From Typhlomys cinereus (taxonomy: Eukaryota > Chordata > Mammalia > Rodentia > Platacanthomyidae): a stretch of DNA of 64,000 bases. Below, in pieces: positions 1-11,796 of the stretch. The DNA lies in NCBI GenBank assembly GCA_023101885.1, contig JALPQD010000394.1, positions 496,001 to 560,000 of the forward strand, given 5' to 3'. Numbering within the stretch: position 1 is the stretch's first letter; each line of letters begins with the position of its first letter. The notes below the pieces were generated by a model. The model had not been told where the DNA came from and searched no databases. It worked only from the letters and a program-made list of their open reading frames with translations. The position numbers and the translations under genes were made by a program.

Positions 1-1204
1 TGTTTACAATAGCAAAGTCATGGAATCAACCTAAATGTCCAACAGTTGACGAGTGGATAAGGAAACTGTGGTACATCTATACAATGGAGTACTACTCAGC
101 CATCAAAAATGATGAATTACTGGAATTTTCCAGGAAATGGATGTCATTAGAAAGAATTATATTAAGTGAAGTATCCCAAACCCAGGAAATTAAGCGCCGT
201 ATGTACTCCCTAATAGGTGGCTCCTAGTAACAAACTCACCCAGCCCACATTGAGACACTCAAAAGTAAACCTATGTAACACAGTAATTGCAAGGATTATG
301 AACAAGAGAGATGGGGTAGGAGGGCCACACCAGAAACAAGGAGAGAGGAGACCATGTTACAGCAGAGAAAATAGGCCTCCATCAAGGTCTGCAAGTAAGT
401 AATGAGAAACCTGGTTAAGTTCACAGACGTTCTTTCCTGATCTCACCAGAAGGGGAGGGCATATAGTCTAGCAGATAAAAAGTAATCATTTTGCAAATGG
501 GTGATGGACCCCTCCCTCAGTGAGGTTTCCTACTCTTATTACATCTACTCTTGAATGTGCTTTTACAACAAGACTCCAGTTTAACAGCTTTTTGTCTCTG
601 GCCAGGGGGTGACATACAGTGCCCAGCAGAATGGAGTGAAGGGAATTGCAGGAGCAGCAAAACTGCAAAAGAAAATCAACAAACCACAATCCAGAACTTC
701 AGAGACTCTATATCAATCACATAGAACTAGGCCAGCCTAATCTCTCCCCATCCTGGAGCTCAGGGACATTTGCGGAAGAGGGGGCGGTAAGATTGTAAGA
801 GCAAAAGGATGGGAGGAGCAACGATTTGCAAGATTCTCAACAATAGTTGGGGCCAAAGCAATCATAATGGGACTTTGCATGCCCTGCGCAATGTCCAGCG
901 CACTGTTGCCCTCATAAAGTCTAGCATCTGTTAAGGGCACCGAGACCCCTGGAGGCAAGGGATTGACAGCCATAGTAGTGATCTTATGCTTAAGGGGAAC
1001 AAGAGAAAGGGCTTATGGAAATGCCACTGGGTCCTTATATGTCATCGGAGAGGAGGACCCAGAGGAGAGTTAGGCGTACACAATAAAGGACTCTCTGGGA
1101 ATTGGGGGGGAGGCACTGGGGGAAGGGGAGGGGGAGGAGGGGGGAGGGAGGGAACTGGTAAAAAATTTTAAAATGTATAATTAAATTTTTAATAAAAAAA
1201 AAGT
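1..1204 (+). mobile_element. LINE-1 3' end (ORF2 tail plus 3' UTR), young subfamily
   Basis: The window opens inside a LINE-1. It holds the last part of ORF2, a 3' UTR of about 0.95 kb with a purine-rich run of GGGGAGG and GGAGGA type near its end, and an A-rich tail after AATAAA. It is almost identical, base for base, to the 3' end of the element at 21.4-27.3 kb, so both belong to one recently active subfamily. The left edge is cut by the window, so the full length is unknown. Confidence 0.9.
3..227 (+). pseudogene. LINE-1 ORF2 C-terminal fragment
   Basis: This is an open frame without its beginning. It carries the C-terminal ORF2 signature ([13 protein letters not shown], then a LIGGS ending and TAG). 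In LINE-1 this region follows the reverse transcriptase and the cysteine-rich segment and is needed for retrotransposition. It is only the last 74 or so codons, because the rest lies outside the window. No host function is implied. Confidence 0.9.
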
Positions 1205-3420
1205 TAAAAAAAGAAAAATTCATTTAAAAAAGAAAAAGGAAATAGAGAAACATAAATATGAACATAAAAATAGAATATGTGAAAAAAATTTCAAGAATAA
1301 ACTGAAAATCAAATCCCAGCTAACATCGATAGAAACTTTTTCAAAAAGCATCACTATCAGAACTGATCAAGCAGGATATAGAATATCAGATCTAGGAGAC
1401 AGAGTGGCAAAAGAGGAATGCTCAATTTTAAAATGTGAAAATAAAAACTCAAAAGAAATGTATGAGGGGCTGGAGAGGTGTCTCAGGGGTTAAGCCTCTG
1501 CCTTGCAGGTGGAAGGTCCTGAGTTCGGATTCTAGACCCCACGTATAGACGCCAGGCAAAAGCGGGGTGGCCTGAGTTTCTGGTCATGGTAAGACAGATC
1601 CCGTGAATCCCCGGGCAGAGTAAACAAGGAGGAGGTGGAGGCAGTCCATGGTGGTTCCCGAATTCATCTGTGGTTCTACACATACACGCACACACATACA
1701 CGCACACACGTGCACACACACATACATGCACAATTGAATAAATAAAGGAAAGAAAGAAATGTATGAAAGGAAAATTCAAAAGTTACTGGATATCATGAAG
1801 AAGGGAAATGTGTACATTCATGGAATCCCAGTACAAGAAACCCATGAAAATACTTCAGCACATATATTTCAGACAATCATAAGTGAAAACTTTCTAAATC
1901 TAAGGAAAACTATCCAATCCAAGTATAATACACATATTACATACTAATCTGATATGATCAAAATAGAAATACACCAAACAAATAATTGTCAAAACACTGT
2001 AGATATGAGATGAAGAAAACTTTTTGGAGGGTTGAAAGAGAGAAAAACCAGTTACAGTAAAAGGCAAGTATAGCAGAATAAGCTCTGACTTTCCAATGGA
2101 AACAGTAAAAACCAGAAGAGCTTGGAAGAGCATACTTGAACTTATGAATGACCACAAATGCCAAATGAATGCTACTATATCCACTTAAATTATTATACAT
2201 GTTTATAGTTGAAAGTTCTTTCTCAACAAAGATAACCTGAAGACTTACATGATTACCAAGTTAAGTTTGTAGAAGATACTGGAAAAAAATACTGGAGAAA
2301 ATGGCAAACACACTGAAGAGAAGAGAAGGAAAAAATAATGCCAACAAAACTGCTAAACAAAAAATCAATAACATAAAAATTGGAGAAAGGACAATATTTT
2401 CAACAATGGAGGTGAGAAAATGGGACTGAAAACTCATACAACCCCTCTGAAGATTAAATTGGAGGTACATAAAAAAGGTGAAAATCAAAATTCCATACCA
2501 TCCGGCTATACCATGCCTGAAAAAACAGGTACAGCCATAGTCATAGCCACCTTTTTCATAATTGCAAAGAAATGGAAACAATCTGGAGGTACAGCAGTTG
2601 ATGAATGGTTAATGAAAATGTAGTACATATATACAGTGGAATATTATTAAATTGTCAGGAAATGTGAACTGGAATAAATCATACTGAGTGAAACATCTCA
2701 GACACAGAAATACAGACACTCAAACAGGAACGCTTACAATGCCAAGAAAATGAAAGGAGCAAAAGCCTGGGGAAGTGCAATATGATCCCAAAAGAGCAGA
2801 AACAAAAGAATATGGATAGACTGTTACAAAAGACTTTTTTAAAAGAAAAGTCTTGAAGGAGAGAGAAGAACAGGATTTGGACACAGAAGAGAGTTGGGAT
2901 AAGCCTCAAGATAGCCAACCCTCTTTACTACCCCCCAAATCATCCCTATAACATGATTATGTCCAGTAATGAAAACCAGTCCAAACAACAGTGGATGGGG
3001 AGTAAAGTAAGAGTGGACAGGATCAGAAGTCCCAATATTAAATATAAGCATATGAGAATAAGCTTACATGTAAACACCTATCATTTCATCTTTAGATAAG
3101 AGATGATCTCAACATCCAAATGAGACTCAGCAGTGAAATAGACAACAACCACCAAGCAGAATGCAGATTACCAACAAAACTTGAAATGCTCCCACAGAAT
3201 CAGGCCAATCAAGTTTCTTCACATCTTAAGCCTCAGTGAACATTGTGGAAGACTGGATGAAAAACTGTACTAGCCTAAATATGGAGAGATACATTATTGG
3301 CAAAGACACTGCACTCAAGGATAGGCTACTACATCCAGGAACTCACTGCATCAAGACATTCTTACCTGAACAATAGATAATGCTCATTCTCTCTTGTATG
3401 TAGATTATTGTATTGAACTT
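1205..3420 (+). mobile_element. Old degraded LINE-1 (ORF1 part, ORF2 tail, 3' UTR)
   Basis: Past the tail of the first element, the translation shows ORF1 coiled-coil and RNA-binding-domain remnants. Recognisable pieces are IHGIP near 1.82 kb and an RRAW-like TRRAWKS near 2.11 kb. The sequence then jumps to ORF2 C-terminal remnants near 2.5-2.65 kb (matching DEWLMKM and YYSAI-like text), followed by 3' UTR-like sequence that ends with the ACATCCAGGAACTCACTGC motif also seen near 5.93 kb. Most of ORF2 is missing, so the copy is internally deleted or built from two pieces. A SINE interrupts it. It is clearly older than the neighbouring young copies. Confidence 0.7.
1466..1753 (+). mobile_element. 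B2-like tRNA-headed SINE with CA tail
   Basis: The head reads GGGGCTGGAGAGGTGTCTCA and carries an A-box-like TCAGGGGTTAAG and a B-box-like GGTCCTGAGTTCGGATTC, the internal RNA polymerase III promoter of tRNA-derived SINEs. The body is followed by a CA/TA-rich stretch and an AATAAA-type tail. A 13-bp direct repeat, AAGAAATGTATGA, flanks it at 1453-1465 and 1754-1766. This is the target-site duplication and proves a LINE-1-mobilised insertion into the older LINE-1. Confidence 0.92.
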
Positions 3421-4915
3421 TAATATGATAAGCCAAAAAGATGCTATACCACTTCTGGAAATATTTCCAAAGAATGATACATCTTACTACATAAACACAT
3501 TCACATTCATGTTCATTCCAAATGTTCAACAGAAGTCAAATTGATAATGAAAATATGCTATACAAACATGGTGGAATACTATTAAGCTGAAAAAATGAAT
3601 AATGAATTTCTCAGGTAAATGGGTAGAGTTGGAAGAAATGCTGAATGAAGTATTTCCTATGCAGACAGATAGACAATGTGTGCTCTCACTCATATGTGTA
3701 TCCTAGCATTGAACTTAATATGATACACCCAAAAAAGATACTTACATAGCACCCACAAACTACAAAGGAACATAAGTCAGGTATGGGGGGAGACCTCAAA
3801 TGTGTAGCGAAAAAAAAAAAAAAAACAGAGACAAATAGCTTAATATGGCAATAACAAAAGAAAAGCCTTAAAGGAGAAGAAATAAAAGTGACAGTGAGTA
3901 GTAAGAGTTGAGGTAGAGAGATGAATAAAAAATGTGAGGCTGTAAGAAAATATGATTAATGTCCTCACCCAGCTAGAACTGTTACAACATACAAAAGCAA
4001 TGGGAATAAGAACGCACTTTAAGAACAGTGGCTTTTAAGATCTATGGGTAGCCAACCTCTTTCTGAATGCATTCTAACCACCACTCTCCTTATTATTAAG
4101 GAACACATGTCTGACACTCAGAATTTCTCCCAACAATACTGGAAGAAGAGAAATTAGACACTAGATAGGATCAGGTGCTTCAGTTTTACAAATAAATAAC
4201 TTTATAGTCAGCTTTGATCTAAACACTTCATGTTATACCCCTAGATAAAAAACAGCTCTCAACACTCAACCAAGATGCACCCTACTGAAATGGAAAATTC
4301 ATTGAGTCAGAAAAGCACAACTGGCAAGGATACAGTATGTTGGTGACCTTGGAATGCTTAGTCTTCATCAAGCCATCAAAAATCTCTCTCCACCCCAAGG
4401 CACAGGGAACCATGCGAGAGAGGGGTAGTAAGATGGTAAGAGTCTAAAGGTGGAGAAATGCACTGCGGGGCAAAACTCTTCAGTCATAACAAAGATGCTG
4501 CATCCAAAAGGAAGGACATGTATTAGCACCAGATCTGGACAGTTGCTTACATAGCAACCCTTTCCTACGGATCAGTGAGGATCTCAGTGGAAACAACTAC
4601 ATCTAGAAAGAAGTTATAGGAAACATGCTGGACAAAGGAAGGGGAGTCTCCCCACTTGTGATTTTTGACTTCCAAAGGGCCACATGTATTACCCCAGGGA
4701 CCAAGTTCTTTACTAGCACAGGCACAATAGAGAGAGATCCTGTGATCCATATATACAGAGGACAGTAGAGCAGGAGGATCAGGGCTGGAGTGGGAAAGGA
4801 ACAGGAATATGGGAGAAGACTGGGTAGGAAGTTAGGGGAATCAGTCAAAGGTATAAACTCATTTTGTCTAAGTATAAGAAAGTCTCAATAAAAATAAAAT
4901 AAACAAAATTTTACA
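3421..4915 (+). mobile_element. Old LINE-1 3' end (duplication copy A)
   Basis: A degraded ORF2 C-terminus around 3.43-3.70 kb (text resembling a TMEYY-type ending) is followed by an old-style 3' UTR that ends in AGTCTCAATAAAAATAAAAT. The same 3' end with the same downstream unique sequence recurs near 60.1 kb. The insertion is therefore shared by both halves of the segmental duplication and predates it. Poly(A) and poly(C) runs lie within and just downstream of the element. There are many stops in every frame. Confidence 0.75.
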
Positions 4916-5187
4916 AGAAGCAATAAGAATATTTACATGAAAACAAAAAGCAATTCTGATGTATCAAAAAATCTTGAACCTAAAGAGCACTCTGTCATGT
5001 GGATCAGCAAAAGTAAAGAATATTATACAAAGTATAGCCATCATAGCAACATATTTGCATTATCTAGCCACAGAGTCAAGAAATTGCATGAAGTCCTTAG
5101 AAAAATATCTGTGTGATAATTGTCAATTAAGACTCAAAACTGCCAACACATACAGGAAAAAATAATCGCTTCTTAATAAATCCAGTT

Positions 5188-5470
5188 GTGAGGCTGCAAG
5201 GATGACTCAGGAATAAGATTCTGATTTGAAAGCATAAGGACCTGAGTTCAAATCCGCAATTCTATGTAAACTGCCAAGCAGAAATGATTTTGGTCTGTTC
5301 TTCTGACTCTGGAAGGTGGATTCTAGGAAATTCAAGAGTAAAGTATTAGCATTAAAGGATATTCCTTGATTGGAAGGAATTAAGGATATTTCTAAGGGTC
5401 ACCACTGGGCATCTGCAGCCACACACAGTGTGCCGTCTCCTACACAAAAACACACACAATTATGCTTGGG
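5188..5470 (+). mobile_element. Old tRNA-headed SINE relative
   Basis: A decayed version of the SINE head is visible (GGCTGCAAGGATGACTCAGG, then a B-box-like GGACCTGAGTTCAAATCC). It is followed by a diverged body and a short ACACACACAA tail. It is much more mutated than the other SINE copies and was probably inserted long before them. I saw no clear target-site duplication. Confidence 0.6.
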
Positions 5471-5479
5471 AAAAAACAA

Positions 5480-6342
5480 AAAAAATATATTCAACTGTGA
5501 AAACTCACCAGTCCCATGATTAAAATAGAAATTTCCCTGGTGTTGGATTGTAAGCAGATGGTTGGTTACATTATGTCCAACCCTATGCTCTACTATATCC
5601 TTTTCCTACTCTTCCATCTCCTTTAAGATTTTTCTTTTATAAAAGCCCCCCCCCCATTTTTCTACAGTTTGTTTAATCTGTGGGTACGACTGGATCCCAT
5701 TACCCAGACAAGATGCAATCTGTACCTGTGGAAGAACACTGAAATAGTCATCAGTCAACCATAATGCAAAGTATCAGCAACTCTGCAATGTTTACCTGTA
5801 ATCAGGCCAGACAAATCTCTCCCTATCCTAAGACTCAGGGAATTTTGCAGAAAAGTGGATGGTAATATTGTTAGAGGCTATAAATATGAAGGCCCACTGC
5901 TGGACAAGACATTCCATTCAAGGCACGGTTGCTGCATCCAGGAACTCACTGCAATGAGACTTATTCCTTACAAGCTCTGTACAGTGGCTGACAAATCAAC
6001 CTGACCCCACAGACTACCAAGAACCTCTGGAGAAATAATTACATATAGGGGGAATTTTAGGGGCTAAGGCTAGACAGTTGAAGGAGAGTGTCCCTATTAA
6101 AGAGTCAGCCTGAGGAAGGGTCACTTGATCTGCCACCGAAATCTGAACCCCCAACAAAACACATGATCCAGAGGGAACCTGGGGAATCATGGGAGCATAC
6201 AGACAGGAGGGTGGGAGGGAGTGGGATGGATTGATGAAAGGAGCAGTGGGAGGGAAGGAAGGGGAGGGAGAAAAACATGATGGAGGAGAAAAGTGATTAT
6301 TACTCCTTGTGCTTGTTAATATATGATAATAAAAATCAGTTT
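5480..6342 (+). mobile_element. Degenerate LINE-1 3' UTR
   Basis: Phrases shared with other LINE-1 3' UTRs here include CAATCTCTCCCTATCC-like text, the CATCCAGGAACTCACTGCA motif and the final purine-rich GGGAGGGAAGGAAGGGGAGGG. It resembles 3.17-3.36 kb more than the young copies. A poly(C) run lies near 5.65 kb. The left edge is uncertain. Confidence 0.55.
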
Positions 6343-6583
6343 ACTGAGTCCTTACACCTCACTAGATTGGAGGACACAGAAGGAAGTTTGGCATTCACAC
6401 TAAAGGATGCTCTAGGGAATGGGAGGGGGAAGAGGGGAGCACTGGGGAAAAGGGAGGAAGGGGGTGAAAAGAAGAGGAAAAGGGGGTGAGGGTGCAAGGG
6501 GGACTGGGGAGGGGTGGAGGGAGGAAGGGGATCGGGGTACCTATTAAGCTTGTATGATTGGGAAAAAATAAATAAATATAATA
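6343..6583 (+). mobile_element. LINE-1 insertion consisting only of the last part of the 3' UTR
   Basis: This is a severely 5'-truncated LINE-1: the G-rich purine tract, the CTATTAAGCTTGTATGA motif typical of the family's 3' terminus, and an A-rich tail. AAAAATCAGTTT repeats at 6331-6342 and 6584-6595, so the insertion boundaries are well defined. It landed in the older LINE-1 3' UTR. Confidence 0.88.
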
Positions 6584-6652
6584 AAAAATCAGTTTCAATA
6601 AAGTGGTGACTTAAATTTAAGATTTGTAGCTATGGAACAATTAGAAGAAAAT

Positions 6653-6851
6653 AGGTGGCTTAGGGGTAAGCCTCTGCCTTGCAAGCGGAAGGTCATGAGT
6701 TTGAATCCTAGACCCCACATATAGATGCCCAGTGGAAGCAGGGGCGGCCTGCGTTTCTGGTCCTGGTAGGGTGAAGCCTGTGAATTCCGGGGCAGAGTAA
6801 ACAAGGCAGAGGTGGAGGCGGTCCATGGTGGTTCCCGAATTCGTCCATGGT

Positions 6852-6894
<43 letters not shown>

Positions 6895-6955
6895 ACATAC
6901 ACACAAATACACACGTGCACACACGTGCACACACGCACAATTGAATAAATAATAA
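6653..6955 (+). mobile_element. B2-like SINE with long CA repeat
   Basis: The head is partly lost and starts at GGTGGCTTAGGGGTAAGCC. It is followed by the B-box region GGTCATGAGTTTGAATCC and the GC-rich body shared with the other SINEs. A long pure CA microsatellite covers about 6857-6888, followed by mixed CA/TA and an AATTGAATAAATAATAAG tail. The translated frames across it are artefacts of the CA run. Confidence 0.85.
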
Positions 6956-8724
6956 GTAATAAAAATGACTGAGGGCTATAAAAAAAGAAAATATAATGCA
7001 CTGCATATATATGTGGAATACTTTGTTTTGATTAATGCTCAAATGGATCTAAATGAAAAATATTACATCAAATCAATGAACTGAAGGAATCACAGAAAGA
7101 AAAGCAGAAAAGTATACATAGATCGTGAGCTATATTGGGATTATATAACACATTAAAAACTAAACAAAATTAAGCATGTAATTAAATAAAGAACATGAGT
7201 GGATGTTTCATAAAATGAATAATTCAAAAGACTAACAATGCCAACTATTTCTCTAAATCACTAACTTTTATGGCAAATAAATAACATCTACGCTGTCATA
7301 TTGCACCATCATTAGAATTTAATTTTCAAAAACACAAATATTCAAGTTAGAATAATGCTATGAATGTCAATACATCTAATTCAGGGATATAGCATCTTTA
7401 TAAAGCTTAGAAAACCTGGATTTCAGTTCCCTGCTCCATAGCAAACCATTGCTTGTATGGAAATATGTACACCAGTTCCTTTCAAGGGTGAAAATACATG
7501 AAATGCTTAAACTGTATTCGACTATCTCACTTCTTGTTATTTCTCTAAATGATTCATATCTGAATAATAAGCAGAGATTTAAGTGTCCATGTTTTTGACT
7601 CATACTGATTTTTAGAGGCTGTGAAATGATCAGATGTAAAGAAAAGTGACAAGCTGGATATTTTATGTAGGGACAGAATATTTCTAGCTTAGGACAGTGC
7701 ATGTTTATAAAAACTAATGTCATACTGATATTCTACAGGATAAATTATTTCAGTAATTAAGGAAATAAATTGAAGGAGACAAAGATATAGACACAAAATA
7801 ATATCTTTCAAATGAGTTTCTATGTACACACAGTGGAAATGATATAATTATCTATGGAGAATCATTTTCCTTTTCCTGAGGTTCAAATGCATCCATCTAC
7901 AATATCCTACATAAGAAATACAAACTTTGGTATGGAAATATACCAGATAAAAACATACAACAAAAGTGAAAAAGAAAAATATGTTATACAAAATGAAGCA
8001 CCATAATACAATTCACTAAGAAATTTTTCTTAAAATGAATTAATTTTGTGGAGATTAATAAGCATTTAGAATGTTTTAATTGTTATCTAAGAAATAGCTC
8101 CTTACAGGCAAGTTAACAAAGTCATAAACTTATTATGAATCTACCTCAGTACTTTTTACAGGCATGGATAGACCTTCAATTATGTATTTATTGAGACACC
8201 ACAGGAACCACCTTGGTGTCTGAGATGTAGAGTGGAAAGCAAGAATAAGAAATGTACATGCCTTTTCTAGGTTAAAGAAAAGAAAAAAATCTCTACTACA
8301 AGCCATGTGCCTAACACTCCTTGGGATGGTGACAGAAACTTGTTTTCATCCAAGACAAAGACTGTATCCCTGAGAACATTTAACTGCTTCTTCTCAGGAC
8401 TGATTGGAGCTATTACCTAGGGCTCTGTGGTTGACCTGACAAGGTCCAGTCAGACAAAATTTGGTGAAGCAGTCAAATTATTCATTGACATTTTACATCC
8501 CCCAAATTGTCCACTTTTTCCCTTGACATTCTAGATGATCACCCTGATCTACTTGTAGGAAGGAGTATAGGTAACTTTGTTTCAGCAGATAAAGATTGAA
8601 TTGTTTATTCTCAGCAATTTTCCATCTACTGATCCCACACAAGTCTTGGAAGGCAGAGGACTGGAAGCCTATCTCGTGAATAATCTATTTCGTCTTCATC
8701 CATGCAAAAGAGCTTTGCAATAAC
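6956..8724 (+). other. Unique sequence, nothing recognised
   Basis: AT-rich non-coding sequence. I found no long open frame, RNA gene or recognisable repeat on either strand. It has no counterpart in duplication copy B, where homology jumps from the equivalent of about 5.16 kb straight to about 8.73 kb. It was therefore inserted here or deleted there. Confidence 0.5.
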
Positions 8725-9867
8725 TCTAAATTTCTATAAGACCTTTTATGAAGAAAAAGATTTCTTCCTTTAGTTGACATACTCCCTACTCTATTCAACC
8801 AACCCAATCTCAGGAGACTCAGACCATTCTTCTCTGTCAAATATCTGAAACTCATAGAGATACATTAGCTGTAATGCCTATCTAGAACAATCCAGAAAAT
8901 AATTATCAACACTAGGAAAATACACCTAAAAATAATGAAATATATACAGGTTAAATTAAAGAGTTCAATAAATTACTCATTTAGAGAAGGAAATAAGTTC
9001 AATAAATTTTCCAGACAAACATTAAAATGCCAGAGTAGCAAAATATCTTTGAATGTTAGATCAAGGTCCCAATTCATAATTCTGCATTCCTGTTCACAAA
9101 TATGTGCAACAATAACAGGAGCCAGCTATTTCTGTAGCATCAATTTTTACAGCCATCTCATTTCTCACAAGAGCATAGACTCCTATGATTCCTGCTTTAT
9201 TCCTGCACTGTTTTATTCTTGCTGCTAACAATCACTGATCACATACAAAAATCTGCAGATGGCATGTCAGTCTGCAAAGCAGAAACAAATTTCAATCTTG
9301 GAAATCCCCCACAAGGGGATGATTACTGACTACTTCATGGCTTTCTTTTTCAAGGAACACTTCGCTGTCCTAGCTTGAAAGAAATCTGTGGAATTTCTGT
9401 TAAATACTATGTGAAATCTGGAGTATTCTTCTTCACGGATATTAAATTTAGATATATATGTGAAGGCATATTAGAAAGTACAGAAAAGATTCCTATCCTT
9501 AATTTGATGGAAAGAAATGTAGCCATAACTTTTCACTGTGGCTTTTCAAAAATTGTATTAATTGGTATTTTAAGAACGTCTCCTGACTTGGATGTAATGT
9601 CAGTCTAGCAAGGGGAATCCCTAGTATAGAAAGAACTGATGAAGTGAATAGTCAAATATTAGTCTTGAGAGGATGAAATACTGAACCTCATCCCTCTTTT
9701 TCTTAGGCATATAAAGAATCAAAAAGAAGATAAAATGAGTAAATGATCCATTTCTGAATTTATTAAGATATCAAGAGAGGAGTGCGGAGCATTCACAGAT
9801 GTATAAATAGATCCCTGAGACATCACTCATCCACTAAATCACAAGAAAATCAGTTATTCATCATTGT
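8725..9867 (+). other. Duplicated unique sequence downstream of a V2R first exon
   Basis: This block is shared with about 60.93-62.40 kb, where the same order of short phrases occurs, for example GCAGATGGCATGTCAGTCTGCAAAG here against GCAGATGACATGTCAGTCTGC there. A 77-codon plus-strand frame at 9375-9608 has an open counterpart at 61551-61781, but it resembles no family I know and the two reading frames have unequal lengths. On the minus strand it would be the first intron of the V2R gene. I could not identify a V2R exon 2 in it. Confidence 0.5.
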
Positions 9868-10073
9868 ACTTACTTCACATATATGTGGTTTCCATCTGGG
9901 TCATGATTGTTGTTTTTCATTTCACGAGTATAAAGAGGGAATAGTGCTGTGATCACTGCATTCCCATCCATGAACACATTTGAATTCAGTCTGACAGAGC
10001 AATGGGATGTATTCAAGGAATTCACTAGTTGGGGATATTGCAAGTTTATGCAAGTAAACATGAGCAGGAACAT
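9868..10073 (-). pseudogene. Vomeronasal type-2 receptor first exon (duplication copy A)
   Basis: Read on the minus strand, an ATG opens 66 codons with a hydrophobic signal-peptide-like start (MFLLMFTCINLQ). A segment SHCSVRLNS and then DGNAVITALFPLYT follows, which resembles the start of the class C GPCR ligand-binding domain (the usual form is DGDxxIGxxFPLH). The frame runs into GTAAGT at 9873-9868, a consensus splice donor, right after NHIYV. Length and layout fit V2R exon 1, which encodes the signal peptide and the first part of the extracellular domain. V2Rs are pheromone receptors of vomeronasal sensory neurons. Further exons would lie at lower coordinates, and none is recognised in the window. 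The exon itself is open, so it could belong to a working gene extending left, but a lone relic is equally possible. The family assignment is by motif only. Confidence 0.6.
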
Positions 10074-10416
10074 TGTAGAAATACCTGAAACTATCTGTGT
10101 GTAGATGATTATACCTCTCGTCAGATGCTAGAATATGCCATGCATGCATTTTTATTTGTGAGCATGTTTTTCTTCTTGATGGCAGTTACTATTCTAACCC
10201 TATCCATGTTTTGTCTTCCAAGGTTGTTGCGATTCTCCAGAGGAATGAATAAAGTATTCTGCCCTGGGGCTCTGCATCTGAGATTGTGAATCCATGTGAA
10301 ATGACAAATTGGGTAGTATATAAGGGGGTGCTCCTCTCCATTCCCATGTGTCATCATATGCTAAGGGCCACATAAAACAAGCCATAGAATCTAACATGCC
10401 TTAAGGAAATCTGATT
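10074..10416 (-). other. Upstream flank of the V2R first exon, duplicated
   Basis: On the minus strand this is the 5' flank of the V2R exon. It matches about 62.61-62.94 kb well, including a block resembling CCAGAGGAATGAATAAA at 10.24 kb and 62.77 kb. Any V2R promoter or upstream untranslated exon would be here. I can identify no specific promoter element. Confidence 0.4.
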
Positions 10417-11796
10417 CAACCCAATTTTTTTTTATTTTTCTGCTCATACAAATGTAATAGGAACCCCTGTTCTCTCCCTCCCTCCACCCCTCCCTGGACC
10501 TCCCTGTTCCCTCCCCTCTTTGCCCCTTCCTTTCCCCCCTCCCTCGATTTCTCCCAGTGCCCCCTCCCCCATCTCTGAAGAATCCCTTAATGTGTATATC
10601 AAACTTTCCTCTGGGTCCTCCACTCTGATGAGATGTCAGGACTCAGTGACAATTCCTAGAACTCTTTCTTGTGTTCCCCTTAAGTATAGGAACACTATTG
10701 TGACTGTTAATCCCTTGCTTCTAAGGATCCTAGTGCCTTTAGTCCTTGCTAGAATTTGAGGGGTCAATGATATGTTGGTCATTGTGCAGATCATGCAGAG
10801 TCCTATTATAATTGCTTCGGCCCTAACTTGTGTGGAGTATCTTGCATATCATGACCCCTCCCATCCTTGTGCACTTACAATCTTACCGCCCCCTGTTCTG
10901 CAAATTTCCCTGAGCTTCAGGATGGAGAGAGATTAGGCAGGCTTGATTCCAGGTGGTTGATATAGAGTCTCTGATGTTCTGAATTGTGGTTTGTTGATTA
11001 TTTTTTCAGTTTTGCTATTCCTGCAATGCCTTTGGCTCCATCCTGATGGGTATTGGATGTCAACCCCTGGCCAGAGATAAAAAGCTGTTAAATTAGAGTC
11101 TTGTTATAAGAGTATATTCAAAGGTAGATGGAATAAAAGTAGGAAACCGCAGTGAGGGAGGGGTCAATCACCCATTTGCAAAATGGTTACCTTCTATTTG
11201 GCAGCATATATGCCTTCTCCTTCTAATGAGATCGTAACCCCTCAATTGCAAATAATCAGAAAGGAAAGTCTGTGAACTTAACAAGATGTCTCATTACTTA
11301 CTTGCAGTCCTTGATGGTGGCCTCTTTTCTCTGCTGCAACATGGTCCCCTCTCTTTGTTTCTGGTGGGGCCCTCCTTCCCCATCCCTCCTGTTTATAATC
11401 TTTACAATTACTGTAGGTATTACAGTGATTTGTCTTTGAGTGTCTCTAAGTGGGTTTGGTACTATGATCCACCTATTAGGGAGTACATACAGTGCTTAAT
11501 TTTCCATGTCTGGGATACTTCACTCTATATAATTGTTTCTAATTCCATCCATTTCCTGGCAAATTGCATTAATTCATCATTTTTTGATGGCTGAATAGTA
11601 TTCCATTGTATAAATGTACCACATTTTCCTTATCCACTTGTCAACTGTTGGACATTTCGGCTAATTCCATGGCTTTGCTATAGTAAGCAGTGCTGCTATG
11701 AACATGGTTGTGCTTGTGCTATCGAGGTGAATTTTTGATGTATGGGGGGGGTTATTCCTAAAAGTGGTATAGCAGGATCATATGACATTTCAATCT

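Noticed and set aside
6641..7042. 133-codon minus-strand frame rich in CV repeats
   Set aside because: It is the translation of the SINE body and its CA microsatellite; similar frames occur over the other SINEs.
9375..9608. 77-codon plus-strand frame with an open counterpart at 61551-61781
   Set aside because: Both copies are open, but the duplication is not old enough to make that significant. The two end differently and no family is recognisable. Kept only as a note under the duplicated flank.
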